A DNA stretch of 47,657 bases. Source: Spirochaetota bacterium (GTDB lineage: Bacteria > Spirochaetota > Spirochaetia > DSM-27196 > PWMO01). Location of the stretch: contig JAAAOR010000069.1 in assembly GCA_009908735.1 (NCBI GenBank), positions 1 through 47,657 of the forward strand, given 5' to 3'. A program made the position numbers and the translations under genes. This document shows, in pieces, positions 21,270 through 30,114 of the stretch; position 1 is the first letter of the stretch, and each line of letters opens with the position of its first letter. The notes below the pieces were generated by a model. That model was not told the DNA's origin. It ran no database searches and worked only from the letters and a program-made list of their open reading frames with translations.

Positions 21270-23576
21270 TCACACCTCAACCGCCACTGTCGACCGCACT
21301 CTCCGTGCCGCCTCGACCATGTTGCGCAATGACGGCTCGATTTCCTCCCATCGTCGAGTCTTGAGCCCGCAGTCCGGGTTTACCCACAGTTGTTCGGGGT
21401 AGAGTACGGCCGCGGCTTTTTCCAGGAGTTGTGTGATCTCCTCGACGGTGGGTACCCGCGGCGAATGAATGTCGTAGACGCCCGGGCCGATCTGGTTGGG
21501 ATAGCGGAATTGGCGAAAGATGTCGAGGAGCTCCATCTTGCTGCGCGAAGACTCGAGGGAGATGACGTCCGCGTCAAGCGCCGCGATAGCTTGGATGATG
21601 TCGCCGAACTCTGCATAGCACATGTGGGTGTGGATCTGTGTTTCATCCGCGACACCCGAGGAGGCGAGCTTGAACGAATCCACCGCCCACTCCAGATACG
21701 AATCCCACTCCGCCGTCCGCAAAGGCAGGCCCTCGCGCAGAGCCGGCTCGTCTATCTGGATCACGCGAATGCCCGCTGCTTCGAGCTCCGCGACCTCGTC
21801 GCGAAGGGCGAGAGCGATCTGCCTGCACGTCCGGCTCTCGGGCTGATCGTCGCGGACGAAAGACCACTGCAGCATCGTGACCGGCCCGGTGAGCATGCCT
21901 TTCATCGGCTGCTGTGTGAGGGATTGCGCATAGGTAATCCACCTGACCGTCATCGGATGCGGCCGCCTCACGTCGCCGAAGATCACGGGGGGTTTTACAC
22001 AGCGCGAGCCGTAGCTCTGGACCCACCCGTGCTTGGTGCTGATGAATCCGTCGAGCTGCTCACCGAAGTACTCCACCATGTCGTTTCGTTCCGGTTCCCC
22101 GTGGACGAGCACGTCCAAGCCGATTTGCTCCTGAAACCGCACGGTTTCCGCAATTCGCTGCTCGAGAAACTCGTGGTAGGCCGATTCATCGAGCTCGCCT
22201 TTTCTGAAGGCCGCACGCGCTTTTCGGATATCCGTGGTCTGGGGAAATGACCCGATGGTGGTGGTCGGAAAGGCAGAGAGCTGCAGGGAGCGCTTTTGTA
22301 GCTCCCGGCGTTGCTCGAACGGGCTTGCACGCCGCGACATGGTCGCCTCGACCGCCGCGAGCCGCGCTCGAGTATCTTCATTATGAACGCGGTCGGAGGT
22401 GCGCTTGCGTTCCATCGACCGAGCGTTGTCGCTTAGCTCCGCACTCACGCTCTCTCGACCCTCGGCGAGGGCCCGTTTGAGAATCGAGAGCTCGCCGATC
22501 TTCTGCTTCGCGTACGCGAGCCAATCGCGGATCTCCGGGTCGAGCTGTGTCTCCAGCTCGAGATCTACCGGCGAGTGCAGGAGCGAGCACGAGGGCGAAA
22601 CCACGATACCTTCCGACCCCAGCCGCCGGGCAACCGGCTGCAACCGGGATACAATAGCTTCGAGATCGCTCTTCCAAATATTGCGCCCGTCAACGACGCC
22701 AAGAGACAGAAGCTTCCCCTCCGGCGGGTGCTCGAGGAGCCATTCGAAGCGGTCTTCGCCGGAGACCAAATCGACGTGTAGTCCGTGAACGGGAAGAGCC
22801 GTGGCGAGGGCTGCGTTCTCTCCGAGGTCGTTGAAGTACGTTGCAAGAAGAATCTTCACATGTGCCGCCTCGGCGTCGGTTGCGAGTCGCCGGTAAGCCT
22901 TCTTGTAAGCATCCACCGCCGCGTCGTCGAGGTCCATGGTCAGAAACGGCTCGTCGAGTTGTAGCCAGTCCGCGCCGGCGGCGGCCAACTCTCGGAACAG
23001 CTCTTCGTAGACGGGTAACAGGCGGTCGAGCAGCGAAACGGGCTCTATTCCCTCGCCCTTCGCGAGAAGCAAATACGTGACCGGGCCGATCAACACGGGA
23101 CGCGTGTGCACGCCGAGCTCCCGTGCCTCCGTGAACTCCGCTATCGGTTTTCTCGAGCTGAGAGAGAAGGTCGTGTCCGCGTCGAGCTCGGGCACGATGT
23201 AGTGATAATTGGTGTTGAACCACTTCGTCATTTCCATCGCGGGCACTCCCGACGTACCATCCTCCCCCTGCGAACCGCGAGCCATGGCGAAATACGTATC
23301 TTTCGATACTTCCTCGCCGGCGTGACCGTAGCGCTTCGGGACGGCCCCGAGGACTGCCGTCATGTCGAGAACCTGGTCGTAGAGCGAAAAATCATTCGAT
23401 GGGATGAAATCGAGCCCCGCCGCCGCCTGCAGCTCCCAGTTGGTCCGCCGTATCGCGGAGGCGGTTTCGTCGAGCTTCTCCTCCTCGATTTTGCCCGACC
23501 ACCACGCCTCCAGCGCCTTTTTCAGCTCCCGCCTGGCGCCGATACGGGGGAAACCGAGATTGCCGGAACGCACCAT
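21270..23576 (-). CDS. metE: Cobalamin-independent methionine synthase
   Basis: A 768-residue cytoplasmic enzyme that transfers a methyl group from 5-methyltetrahydrofolate (triglutamate) to homocysteine. Both halves of the double-barrel fold are present: the N-terminal barrel starts NLGFPRIGARRELKKALE, and the C-terminal barrel has TTIGSFPQT and the zinc ligands His651 and Cys653 (HTHMCYAEF) and Cys736 (NPDCGLKTR). IQIDEPALREGLPLR completes the active site. The length is normal for MetE. AGGAGG lies six bases before the ATG. The ~120-base leader can fold (see 23577-23706), so expression may be controlled there; no methionine-regulator gene is nearby. Confidence 0.97.
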   Translation of the reverse strand: MVRSGNLGFPRIGARRELKKALEAWWSGKIEEEKLDETASAIRRTNWELQAAAGLDFIPSNDFSLYDQVLDMTAVLGAVPKRYGHAGEEVSKDTYFAMARGSQGEDGTSGVPAMEMTKWFNTNYHYIVPELDADTTFSLSSRKPIAEFTEARELGVHTRPVLIGPVTYLLLAKGEGIEPVSLLDRLLPVYEELFRELAAAGADWLQLDEPFLTMDLDDAAVDAYKKAYRRLATDAEAAHVKILLATYFNDLGENAALATALPVHGLHVDLVSGEDRFEWLLEHPPEGKLLSLGVVDGRNIWKSDLEAIVSRLQPVARRLGSEGIVVSPSCSLLHSPVDLELETQLDPEIRDWLAYAKQKIGELSILKRALAEGRESVSAELSDNARSMERKRTSDRVHNEDTRARLAAVEATMSRRASPFEQRRELQKRSLQLSAFPTTTIGSFPQTTDIRKARAAFRKGELDESAYHEFLEQRIAETVRFQEQIGLDVLVHGEPERNDMVEYFGEQLDGFISTKHGWVQSYGSRCVKPPVIFGDVRRPHPMTVRWITYAQSLTQQPMKGMLTGPVTMLQWSFVRDDQPESRTCRQIALALRDEVAELEAAGIRVIQIDEPALREGLPLRTAEWDSYLEWAVDSFKLASSGVADETQIHTHMCYAEFGDIIQAIAALDADVISLESSRSKMELLDIFRQFRYPNQIGPGVYDIHSPRVPTVEEITQLLEKAAAVLYPEQLWVNPDCGLKTRRWEEIEPSLRNMVEAARRVRSTVAVEV

Positions 23577-23706
23577 TGTATACCTCCTGCCGATTCATAC
23601 CTGCCCGGAACCGGTCGGGCATGGGCAGTCGGAACGCATAGACGTCTGTCGACTCCCCTGTCTCCGATCCCGGGCGAAGCTACGTGAAACAGGGGAAAAT
23701 AGTCAA
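23577..23706 (-). promoter_or_regulatory. Structured leader upstream of metE
   Basis: A TTGACT box (23701-23706) begins the region, without a convincing -10 box. Downstream on the minus strand, CCCCTGT and ACAGGGG (23689-23695 and 23655-23661) can form a 7-base-pair stem enclosing 27 bases. A second, CCGA...TCGG-closed hairpin around GCCCG/CGGGC lies just before the ribosome site. I see no sequence match to SAM-I, SAM-II, SAH or cobalamin riboswitches by eye. Confidence 0.35.
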
Positions 23707-23866
23707 GTGTGCTCGCTACGGGGGTGAATGGATCCGCCGCATCAACATTTTCGGCACCAGTTTTCGAGGATCGCGATCATGACGATGAGCAAGCGGGACG
23801 CCTGGAAGTAAATGTGCACTTTCCAGGCGGCTGTCCATGCCGGTGGTTCACGTTTGACTTTGGCAT

Positions 23867-24211
23867 GTGGCAGCGTATGTTGCAGCTTTTCCCACCGATC
23901 AGGATACCCGACGCTATGACTATCGCCCGCCACGAGAACAGAAGGGGCGCACCATCACCGATCCGCTCCTGGTGGCGATGCGAGAGACGGTGCGAAGTGA
24001 CGCAGGGCGAAGGATCTACCGCAAACGCAAACAGACGGTCGAACCGGTGTTCGGAATCATCAAATCGATAATGGGTATAGAGCAGTTTCTTCGCAGTGGG
24101 TTCGCCGCAGTGAATGCCGAGTGAAGTCTGGTGTGTACCGCCTACAATATGCAACGGCTGTGGCGGTTATGTGGTGGCGGACCACCGAAACTATGGACGA
24201 TCGGCGGCTGA
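23867..24211 (+). pseudogene. C-terminal remnant of an IS1182-type transposase
   Basis: The frame reads the end of a DDE transposase: RRYDYRPPREQKGR, IYRKRKQTVEPVFGIIKSI and FLRSGFAAVNAE, all typical of the IS1182/IS1634-like C-terminus. An in-frame TGA (24122-24124) stands where the family has Trp. Reading through it gives SLVCTAYNMQRLWRL, the normal family ending, up to a stop at 24209. The N-terminal two thirds of the transposase, including the first catalytic residues, are missing. It is a dead fragment. Confidence 0.8.
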
Positions 24212-24332
24212 AGCTACCGATCGGGGCCGATTGACGAGGCGCCGGAGCGCCTGACCGCAAGCATCTGCCCCGCTCAACTTCTGACGCTTTCTTGGCACCT
24301 TATATCCTGAGGTAAGTCCGACAGGCTCTTAG
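23867..24332 (+). mobile_element. Truncated IS1182-family insertion sequence (right part)
   Basis: The transposase remnant is followed by AAGTCCGACAGGCTCTTAG (24314-24332), which resembles the terminal inverted repeat of this family. No matching left-end repeat is visible upstream as far as the metE leader, so the left part is lost. Confidence 0.6.
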
Positions 24333-24400
24333 CTCTCCTGCGTCGAGTGTCCCCACCTTACCATTCGTAACATCGTCTTGGGTGTCGCTTCTTGAGCGTC

Positions 24401-25372
24401 TTAGGCGGTGTAGCTTTTGTACCAGCTATCGCTGATCTCGCCATAGTGGTAGTACTCTGTCCAAGGGACCGCGTGGCTGTCCACCAGAGTGTTCAGCCGG
24501 TCGATCCTTGCCGCCGCCGTCCCTTCCAGGAAGGCCCTTCGTTCTTCCGGACTCATGGATACGCTCTCCTTCCAGATTGCCCTGCCGGCCAGGTAGCCGC
24601 TTGCGCCGCTTTTAAGCGCAACGTCGACCTGCCGCTCGAAGTCCTCGAAGTCGACACCGGCGCTGAGAAGGACCCAGGGAACAGTGGTGGCCTCGGTCAG
24701 TTCGCGGCAGTGCGTTTCCCACTTGGCGGGATCAGCGCTGCCGTTAAAGATATCGACGGGAAACTCCATCTTAAGCACGTCCGGCTCTAGGCGGGACAAG
24801 CGTCGAGCCGTTTCGATGATGAGTCGCGGCCGCTCCGCAGCGAACTTGGCGCTGTCTTTCTTCACCTCCGCATCCGCGCTGTACGTCATTGGTTCGAGAA
24901 AGACCGGCAGGTCCGCCGCGTGCGCGTCGTTTATAACTTGAGCGGCCAGGCCTTCGATCTCTTCTACGAGCTCACCGCTGTCCGGATTGTAGTACACGAG
25001 AAGTTTCACGCCGGATGCGCCGAAGCGCTTGATCTTGTGCACATTCCACTCTGGCTCGATCTCCATGCGCCGGTAGGTGGAATCACCGGAGTAGCCACTC
25101 TTCTCAACCGCGAGAAGGACGCCGCTGTCGTTCGCGAGTTCCATTGCCGGCTGATAGCCGTACACATAGTCCAGCAAAACCGCGCTGGTGTACCGGGAGA
25201 GGCTCGATACGACCTCTGTCTTAATTTCCACGGCTTCCTCGAAGGCTGTGGCCTCCGGAAGCATTTTTCGGTAGCTCCCTCGCTGGTCGAAGGCCAGCAC
25301 CGCGAATCGGTCGCCCGGACGGCTCGTGCCCTTGAGTCCCCGCCATCGTCCTGGAGTAATTTCCGTCTTCAT
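24401..25372 (-). CDS. Class I ketose-bisphosphate aldolase, LacD/YihT type
   Basis: A 323-residue aldolase of the tagatose-1,6-bisphosphate aldolase superfamily. VLAFDQRGSYRKML at the N-terminus, GVKLLVYYNPD, VFLEPMTY and VLKMEFPVD (Schiff-base candidate Lys201) are in order, followed by LLSAGVDFEDFERQV and GASGYLAGRAIW. The last motif resembles YihT (sulfofructose-phosphate aldolase) more than LacD as I remember them. It is the third gene of a leftward operon after two kinases; with both, the expected substrate is a ketose 1,6-bisphosphate or a related 1-phosphate, cleaved to dihydroxyacetone phosphate and an aldehyde. AAGGAG precedes the ATG. The exact sugar is not determined. Confidence 0.85.
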   Translation of the reverse strand: MKTEITPGRWRGLKGTSRPGDRFAVLAFDQRGSYRKMLPEATAFEEAVEIKTEVVSSLSRYTSAVLLDYVYGYQPAMELANDSGVLLAVEKSGYSGDSTYRRMEIEPEWNVHKIKRFGASGVKLLVYYNPDSGELVEEIEGLAAQVINDAHAADLPVFLEPMTYSADAEVKKDSAKFAAERPRLIIETARRLSRLEPDVLKMEFPVDIFNGSADPAKWETHCRELTEATTVPWVLLSAGVDFEDFERQVDVALKSGASGYLAGRAIWKESVSMSPEERRAFLEGTAAARIDRLNTLVDSHAVPWTEYYHYGEISDSWYKSYTA

Positions 25373-25397
25373 TGCTATCGCTCCTTACACCTCTGTG

Positions 25398-26834
25398 TCA
25401 ATTCTGTGCTTGTTTCCACTGCGCGACCATGGCCTCTCGCAGCCATGCCGCCTCGCGCGCCCGGTATTGTTGCTTCGGCGAGGGCTCGAGGGTTTGCGTT
25501 TCGAGCCCTCGCCGGGTATTTTCCAGCGTCGGTGTATCCCCGGCACTCTCCGCCGCGGTCAGTGCCGCCCCCAGGCTGGAAAGTTCCGACTGCTCGAGGA
25601 GTGTTATCGGCCGGTTCAGCACATCCGCGGTCACCTGCATGAGCAAGCGGTTTCGGCTCGCACCGCCACCGGCAACAAAACGCGGCATTTGGAAGAGGCC
25701 CTCAAGCTCTTCTACTATTAGCTGTGTAGTCACCGCCAAGTAGAGATAGAGCCCCCAGACTATGTCCTCCCGGGGAGTAGCGACATCCAAGTTCCGGATA
25801 TCAAAGCCGGTCTTGTGCTGCCGTGCGATCCGGTCTCCCTCCACGAAGAACAGCGGAAGGGCGGTCGCCATCTCGTTTCGCTGCGCCATGGAATAGTTCA
25901 TTTCATCATAGAAAAAGCCGGTGTCTCCAGCCCCGAGAAAGCGCGCCACCGATTCCAGGAGTTTACCGAAGTAGCGGGTGGAGTTCTCCGCATAGTAAGT
26001 CCCCGGCGCCTGGGCTACGCCGACAACCATGTCGTCCGCCTTTGCGAGGGTGCGGCGCATCTCATCCGATTCGAGCGACACGGTGCCACCGAGAACCGAT
26101 GCCGAGCCAATGGAGTCGAACATCGTATCATTTCCAAAGAGAATCCGCACGCCGTTCATCCCCACAATGTGATCGTGCCCGCCGAGATAGAGGGGAATCC
26201 CAGTGCGCGTCGTTCCCACCCGGCCGCCCATGTAGTCCGCCGGCGGCAACTCGCTGCTCAGGCCAAGCTCCTCCAGGGCTCTCTCGTCCCAGCTGCGTTC
26301 GTGAATGTTGAGAAGATGTGACCGGCAGGCCTGGGAGAAATCCCAGAGCATCTCACCGGCCCAGCGGTACGGAAGGTACGAGGAAACAGGCAGCCAGTGA
26401 CGCACCCCGGCAACTGCCGGCAGGTTCTGTTTCATCCAGAGCATCTTATAGACGCCGAGGGTGTGCTTCATCCCGAGACCGCGATCCTCGTAGGGGAAGA
26501 GATCCTCCCGGTCACGAAGTCCGCGAAAGAGATCCAAGGTAACGCGGTCGTACCATACCAGCGGATCGGCAAGGGGGATTCCCTCTGCGTCCAAGGGGAC
26601 GACGGACTCTCCTACGCTCGAGAAGCCGATCCCCCGGACGTCCAAGCGCTCCCGCGCGTGATCGACCGCGAGGGAGAGGGGCTTTTCTAAAGCAGCCATG
26701 TCGAAGAAGGAAACGCCGTCCCGGGTGTACACGGGGGTGGGACTGCTGTGCAGTATCTGCGATGAGCCGTCCTCATGAAGCGCCAGCACCTTCGTGTTGG
26801 TGGTACCGACGTCAATCCCCAAATAGCTGTTCAT
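25398..26834 (-). CDS. FGGY-family carbohydrate kinase
   Basis: A 478-residue sugar kinase of the glycerol/xylulose/gluconate kinase fold. YLGIDVGTTNTKVLAL is phosphate-1, GGHDHIVGMNGV and FDSIGSASVLGG lie in the middle, and RFVAGGGASRNRLLMQVTADVL with SSLGAALTAA forms the adenosine site. It phosphorylates an unknown sugar or polyol. The ATG at 26834 follows GAGGT and lies inside the end of the upstream PfkB-type kinase gene (23-base overlap), so the two are translationally linked. Having two kinases of different folds in one operon suggests consecutive phosphorylation at two positions or two alternative sugars. Confidence 0.9.
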   Translation of the reverse strand: MNSYLGIDVGTTNTKVLALHEDGSSQILHSSPTPVYTRDGVSFFDMAALEKPLSLAVDHARERLDVRGIGFSSVGESVVPLDAEGIPLADPLVWYDRVTLDLFRGLRDREDLFPYEDRGLGMKHTLGVYKMLWMKQNLPAVAGVRHWLPVSSYLPYRWAGEMLWDFSQACRSHLLNIHERSWDERALEELGLSSELPPADYMGGRVGTTRTGIPLYLGGHDHIVGMNGVRILFGNDTMFDSIGSASVLGGTVSLESDEMRRTLAKADDMVVGVAQAPGTYYAENSTRYFGKLLESVARFLGAGDTGFFYDEMNYSMAQRNEMATALPLFFVEGDRIARQHKTGFDIRNLDVATPREDIVWGLYLYLAVTTQLIVEELEGLFQMPRFVAGGGASRNRLLMQVTADVLNRPITLLEQSELSSLGAALTAAESAGDTPTLENTRRGLETQTLEPSPKQQYRAREAAWLREAMVAQWKQAQN

Positions 26835-27789
26835 GCTGGACCTCTTCGATACGGATGCGGTTACGGAACGCGTCGTAGTCACTGCGCGTGATCAGCGCTG
26901 CACCGTACTTCGTGGCGTTTGCGGTTCCACAGGCGCTTGCGTTTCTCAGCGCATCTGCCAGGGACGTTCCCGTCCGACGGGAGTGTAGATAGCCGGCGAA
27001 AAAAGAATCCCCGCTGCCGACCGCGTAGTTTGCCGTGATGTCGGGCGGCACCGCCCGGAGCGCCCCGTCGGTTGTGACGGAAACCGCCCCACGGGCTCCG
27101 TAGGTTATAATCAATTCCCCGATTCTATACCGATGACGAAACGCGTCAAGGTCACCGAGCTTCTGCGGGTCGATATCGAAGGCGAGGCGAAGCTCATCGT
27201 CGTTTACCTTCAGAATTGCCGGTTCTTCCTGAGCGAGCGCCTTCAGCCAGTCGCCGGCGATGTCGACGGCCAGAGAAGCCCCCGCACTCCTTGTCCGCGC
27301 CGCAAGCTCTCGCAGATCATCGGGCGTGAAGCCCGGAACGACACTCCCGGAGACAACGACCAAATGGTCCTGGCGGAGGGTGTCGGTAAACGTCTGTTTG
27401 AGATCGGCGACCTCCCTCCCGGTCAATCGCGGTCCCGACTCGTTGACCACACGTACATCGTTGCGGCCGTCGTACTGGTGGATTACGGAGACGTTTATCC
27501 GCGTCTCTTCCGCCACCCAGACGTTCACCGTGGGAATGCCGAGCTCCTCCACCTCTTGCGCGATAAGCCGGCCAATGGCGCCGCCGAGAATGTTCATGCA
27601 GATGTACTCGTAGTCACCAAGCATGGAGAGCACACGGGCGATGTTTAGACCCTTTCCGTTTACCTGATGCACGACGGAATCGCCGCGGAGGATATGTGGA
27701 AGCTCCGGGGGATGATCGAGGAGAACCCAATGGTCATAGCCGGGATTGAGATTCAAGATGAAGAGTCGAATTGCGGCTCCCTTCCTCAT
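26812..27789 (-). CDS. 1-Phosphofructokinase/tagatose-6-phosphate kinase-like PfkB kinase
   Basis: A 325-residue ribokinase-fold kinase of the FruK/LacC branch: LNLNPGYDHWVLLD at the start, then NGKGLNIARVLSMLGDY (the branch usually has GGKG) and YAVGSGDSFFAGYL with the catalytic Asp in the GxGD motif. It would phosphorylate a ketose phosphate to a bisphosphate, supplying the LacD/YihT-type aldolase downstream. The ATG at 27789 has no ribosome site, and the promoter's -10 box is only 12 bases away, so the mRNA may be nearly leaderless. A purine-rich AGGAAGGGAG directly after the ATG might instead serve a non-ATG start a few codons in. Confidence 0.87.
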   Translation of the reverse strand: MRKGAAIRLFILNLNPGYDHWVLLDHPPELPHILRGDSVVHQVNGKGLNIARVLSMLGDYEYICMNILGGAIGRLIAQEVEELGIPTVNVWVAEETRINVSVIHQYDGRNDVRVVNESGPRLTGREVADLKQTFTDTLRQDHLVVVSGSVVPGFTPDDLRELAARTRSAGASLAVDIAGDWLKALAQEEPAILKVNDDELRLAFDIDPQKLGDLDAFRHRYRIGELIITYGARGAVSVTTDGALRAVPPDITANYAVGSGDSFFAGYLHSRRTGTSLADALRNASACGTANATKYGAALITRSDYDAFRNRIRIEEVQHEQLFGD

Positions 27790-27800
27790 TTGTCGGCGTC

Positions 27801-27829
27801 ACAATAAAGCGCATCTCCTGGAGAGTCAA
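27801..27829 (-). promoter_or_regulatory. Promoter of the kinase-kinase-aldolase operon
   Basis: On the minus strand TTGACT (27824-27829), 17 bases and TATTGT (27801-27806). Transcription would start about five bases before the ATG at 27789. Confidence 0.6.
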
Positions 27830-27872
27830 CAAATCTCGTTCCCTTCCGCTGACCGGGGCGGATACCCGGGGC

Positions 27873-27902
27873 TTGACGGAGGGGCGCGGAAAGAGTTGTA
27901 TT
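27873..27902 (+). promoter_or_regulatory. Promoter of the epimerase gene
   Basis: TTGACG (27873-27878), 18 bases and TGTATT (27897-27902). Transcription would start at about the ATG at 27908, implying a leaderless message. Confidence 0.45.
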
Positions 27903-27907
27903 CCCTC

Positions 27908-28597
27908 ATGAGCATCTGGTCGCGCCTTCCGAAGGAGCGCCTTCTCGCGGACTACTCGCTCTGGTCGGCCGATCTCGCCGCTTTGGGAGAGAGCATTCGA
28001 GCCACGGAGCCTTACGCCGATCTCTATCACATCGACGTGGCGGACGGGCACTTCGTCCCAGGACTGCTCTTCTTCCCAGAACTCGTCGCCGCGCTGCGGG
28101 GACACACGGAGACGCCCCTCCATGTGCATCTGATGACCGAGCACCCGGCCGCACTCGCCCCCGCTTTTCTGGATGCAGGGGCCGATTTGCTTACTGTACA
28201 CGCAGACAACTCCGAGGCACCGGAGGCGATTGATTTGGTTCGCAGCCGTGGCAGGTCTGCGGGAGTTGCCGTGGAGCTCGAGACCGATCCGGGAATCGTC
28301 AAAGAGTTCGCAGAAAGCATCTCCCTGGTTTTGATGATGGGAACGCCCCTGGGCGTCAAAGGGGTCGAGATGGATGACCGCGCCGTCGATCGGGTTCGCG
28401 TTGCGAAAGACATCCTCGCGGTGCGAAGACTTGGCTCTACTGTGAAGGTTTCCGCCGACGGGGGAATCCGGGAGCACACGGTCCCGCTGCTGCGAGCCGC
28501 CGGCGCCGATGTGGTCACGCCCGGTTCTCTGGTATTCAAGAGCCGGGATCTCGCCGCCACTACCGAGTGGCTACACGGGCTGCCTGTCGAGGAATAG
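27908..28597 (+). CDS. Ribulose-phosphate 3-epimerase family protein, variant active-site loop
   Basis: A 229-residue TIM-barrel protein. The family's metal ligands and catalytic residues appear in order: SLWSADL (17-23), HIDVADGHFVPG (41-52), HVHLM (72-76) and SADGGI (182-187). The phosphate-facing loop that reads MTVNPGFGGQ in ribulose-phosphate 3-epimerases is MMGTPLGVKG here (143-152), so the substrate is probably not plain ribulose 5-phosphate; a ketohexose phosphate such as allulose 6-phosphate fits the neighbours. The gene diverges from the kinase-aldolase operon and ends at a strong terminator. I took the ATG at 27908; a TTG at 27896 is possible. Confidence 0.8.
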   Translation: MSIWSRLPKERLLADYSLWSADLAALGESIRATEPYADLYHIDVADGHFVPGLLFFPELVAALRGHTETPLHVHLMTEHPAALAPAFLDAGADLLTVHADNSEAPEAIDLVRSRGRSAGVAVELETDPGIVKEFAESISLVLMMGTPLGVKGVEMDDRAVDRVRVAKDILAVRRLGSTVKVSADGGIREHTVPLLRAAGADVVTPGSLVFKSRDLAATTEWLHGLPVEE

Positions 28598-28655
28598 GGG
28601 ACACGCGCCCGCGTTCCTCTTCCGGCGCACTCCACTCCTGTGGCCGTCATCACCC

Positions 28656-28695
28656 AAAAAAACGGGGACGGCCTAATTGGCCGTCCCCCTTTTTC
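28656..28695. terminator. Bidirectional terminator between the epimerase and sugar-binding-protein genes
   Basis: GGGGACGGCC (28664-28673) and GGCCGTCCCC (28679-28688) pair perfectly around TAATT, with an A-run before (28656-28662) and a T-run after (28690-28694). It serves the + strand epimerase and the - strand binding-protein gene ending at 28731. Confidence 0.92.
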
Positions 28696-28730
28696 AAGCT
28701 ATCAGTCCTCTGTTCACTGAGCAGCAGTGC

Positions 28731-30011
28731 TTATTGCACGTCCTCTACCGCATCTGCAAGGGCTTGGGCAGCAGCCTCGGAAGATTCGTACTGACCGTTG
28801 AAGTGATTACTCGCAACGTCAAAGATCGCGCTTTGGACGGCTGCGGGAGCACCGTGGCCATGTGCAAGAGAGCCATAGACCTGGCCGGCGTCGGACGCGG
28901 CGCGCAGCTGTTCCATGGCGGTTTGACCGATAATAGAGAATTCCTCCATGGAGACGTCCATGCGAGCGGGAATGGAGCCCTTCACGGTGTTGAAGGCGAT
29001 CTGGAACTCCGGAGCCATGACCTGTCGGGCAAGCTCACGCTGTGCCGGTCGCTTCTCCTCGTCAACCTCGAAGAAGGCGAAGAAGTCCGTGTTGAAGGTG
29101 ACGGCGCCTTCTGTGCCGGGCATGCGGAAACCGGTAAAGTCTTCGCCGGCCACCATGTCCGCGTTGAAAAACTCACCCTTGGCCCAGTCGCCCATGATCT
29201 GGAAGAGCGCTTCGCCCTCAATGACCATGGCGCTTGCGAGGTTCCAGTCGCGGCCACTGAAGTTTTCGTCGACGAAACCGCGAAGGACGTCCATGCGGTC
29301 AAACACTTCAACCATGGTGTCGGAGGTCAACGCATCCGTATCGATGGGAACGTTCATGGTGTCGCCGTAGAACTCAGGTCCGCCGACGGCAAGAACGAGG
29401 TTCTCCAGCATGGTGGCCGTCTGCCAGTCCTGGCCGCCATGAGCAAGGCCGACGTAGCCTGCATCTTCCGCTGCCTCCATGGCTGCCACCAGCTCTTCCC
29501 AAGTGGTCGGCTGCGACAGTCCGAGCTCCTCCATGATGGAGAGATTCGCCCAGATCCAGTTCGGGCTGTGAATATTCACAGGGGCGCCCACCCAGTCGCC
29601 CTCATACTTGGCGAACTCCAGAACGGCGGCGGGAATCACATCTTCCCAGTTATTGGCCTCCGCGACCTCGGAAAGGTCCGCAAGCACGCCCTGCTGTGCC
29701 CAGTCCCGCATGTCGAAGCCGAGGAACTGTACCGCTGCCGGCGGATTTCCCGCCGTGGCGCGAGAACGCAGGGTCGTCATGGCCTGTTCGCCGGCCCCGC
29801 CGGCAATCGGGGAGTCGACCCATGTGACACCCTCCGCCTCGACGCGATCTTTGAGGACGTTCAGTGCGGCAGCTTCGCCACCGGAGGTCCACCAGTGCAG
29901 AACCTCAACTTCATTCGCCTCAGCTTCGCTTCTTTCCTGGCCGCCGGATGCAAAAACAACCGTGGCCGACAGTACCATCAGTACCGTCAAAACTGCTACG
30001 AGCTTTCTCAT
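28731..30011 (-). CDS. Sugar ABC transporter substrate-binding protein (family 1)
   Basis: A 426-residue periplasmic protein with a signal peptide (about 1-21). The start EVEVLHWWTSGGEAAALNVLK is typical of the glucose/galactose/mannose-binding branch of family 1, and GVPVNIHSPNW-like and TTWEELVAAMEAAEDAGYVGLAHGG-type segments follow in this protein's own variants. It captures a sugar for the two permeases transcribed divergently from it. GGGGGT lies four bases before the ATG, with a promoter (30053-30081) ahead. Placement beside the kinase-aldolase operon suggests the ligand is the sugar that operon breaks down. Confidence 0.9.
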   Translation of the reverse strand: MRKLVAVLTVLMVLSATVVFASGGQERSEAEANEVEVLHWWTSGGEAAALNVLKDRVEAEGVTWVDSPIAGGAGEQAMTTLRSRATAGNPPAAVQFLGFDMRDWAQQGVLADLSEVAEANNWEDVIPAAVLEFAKYEGDWVGAPVNIHSPNWIWANLSIMEELGLSQPTTWEELVAAMEAAEDAGYVGLAHGGQDWQTATMLENLVLAVGGPEFYGDTMNVPIDTDALTSDTMVEVFDRMDVLRGFVDENFSGRDWNLASAMVIEGEALFQIMGDWAKGEFFNADMVAGEDFTGFRMPGTEGAVTFNTDFFAFFEVDEEKRPAQRELARQVMAPEFQIAFNTVKGSIPARMDVSMEEFSIIGQTAMEQLRAASDAGQVYGSLAHGHGAPAAVQSAIFDVASNHFNGQYESSEAAAQALADAVEDVQ

Positions 30012-30052
30012 AGCTACCCCCTTTTCGGATTTTCGTAGTCAAGATGCGAAGC

Positions 30053-30081
30053 AGTATAGCCCTGCCCATGCCAGCCGTCAA
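30053..30081 (-). promoter_or_regulatory. Promoter of the sugar-binding-protein gene
   Basis: On the minus strand TTGACG (30076-30081), 17 bases and TATACT (30053-30058), with a ~35-base leader. Confidence 0.75.
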
Positions 30082-30114
30082 TCATAAATAGGTGGCGGCA
30101 CTGGCGGGTACCGT

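Noticed and set aside
23709..24071. A 120-codon plus-strand frame overlapping the transposase remnant
   Set aside because: It is a different frame from the one that reads transposase motifs, and its product is Arg/Ser-rich without similarity.
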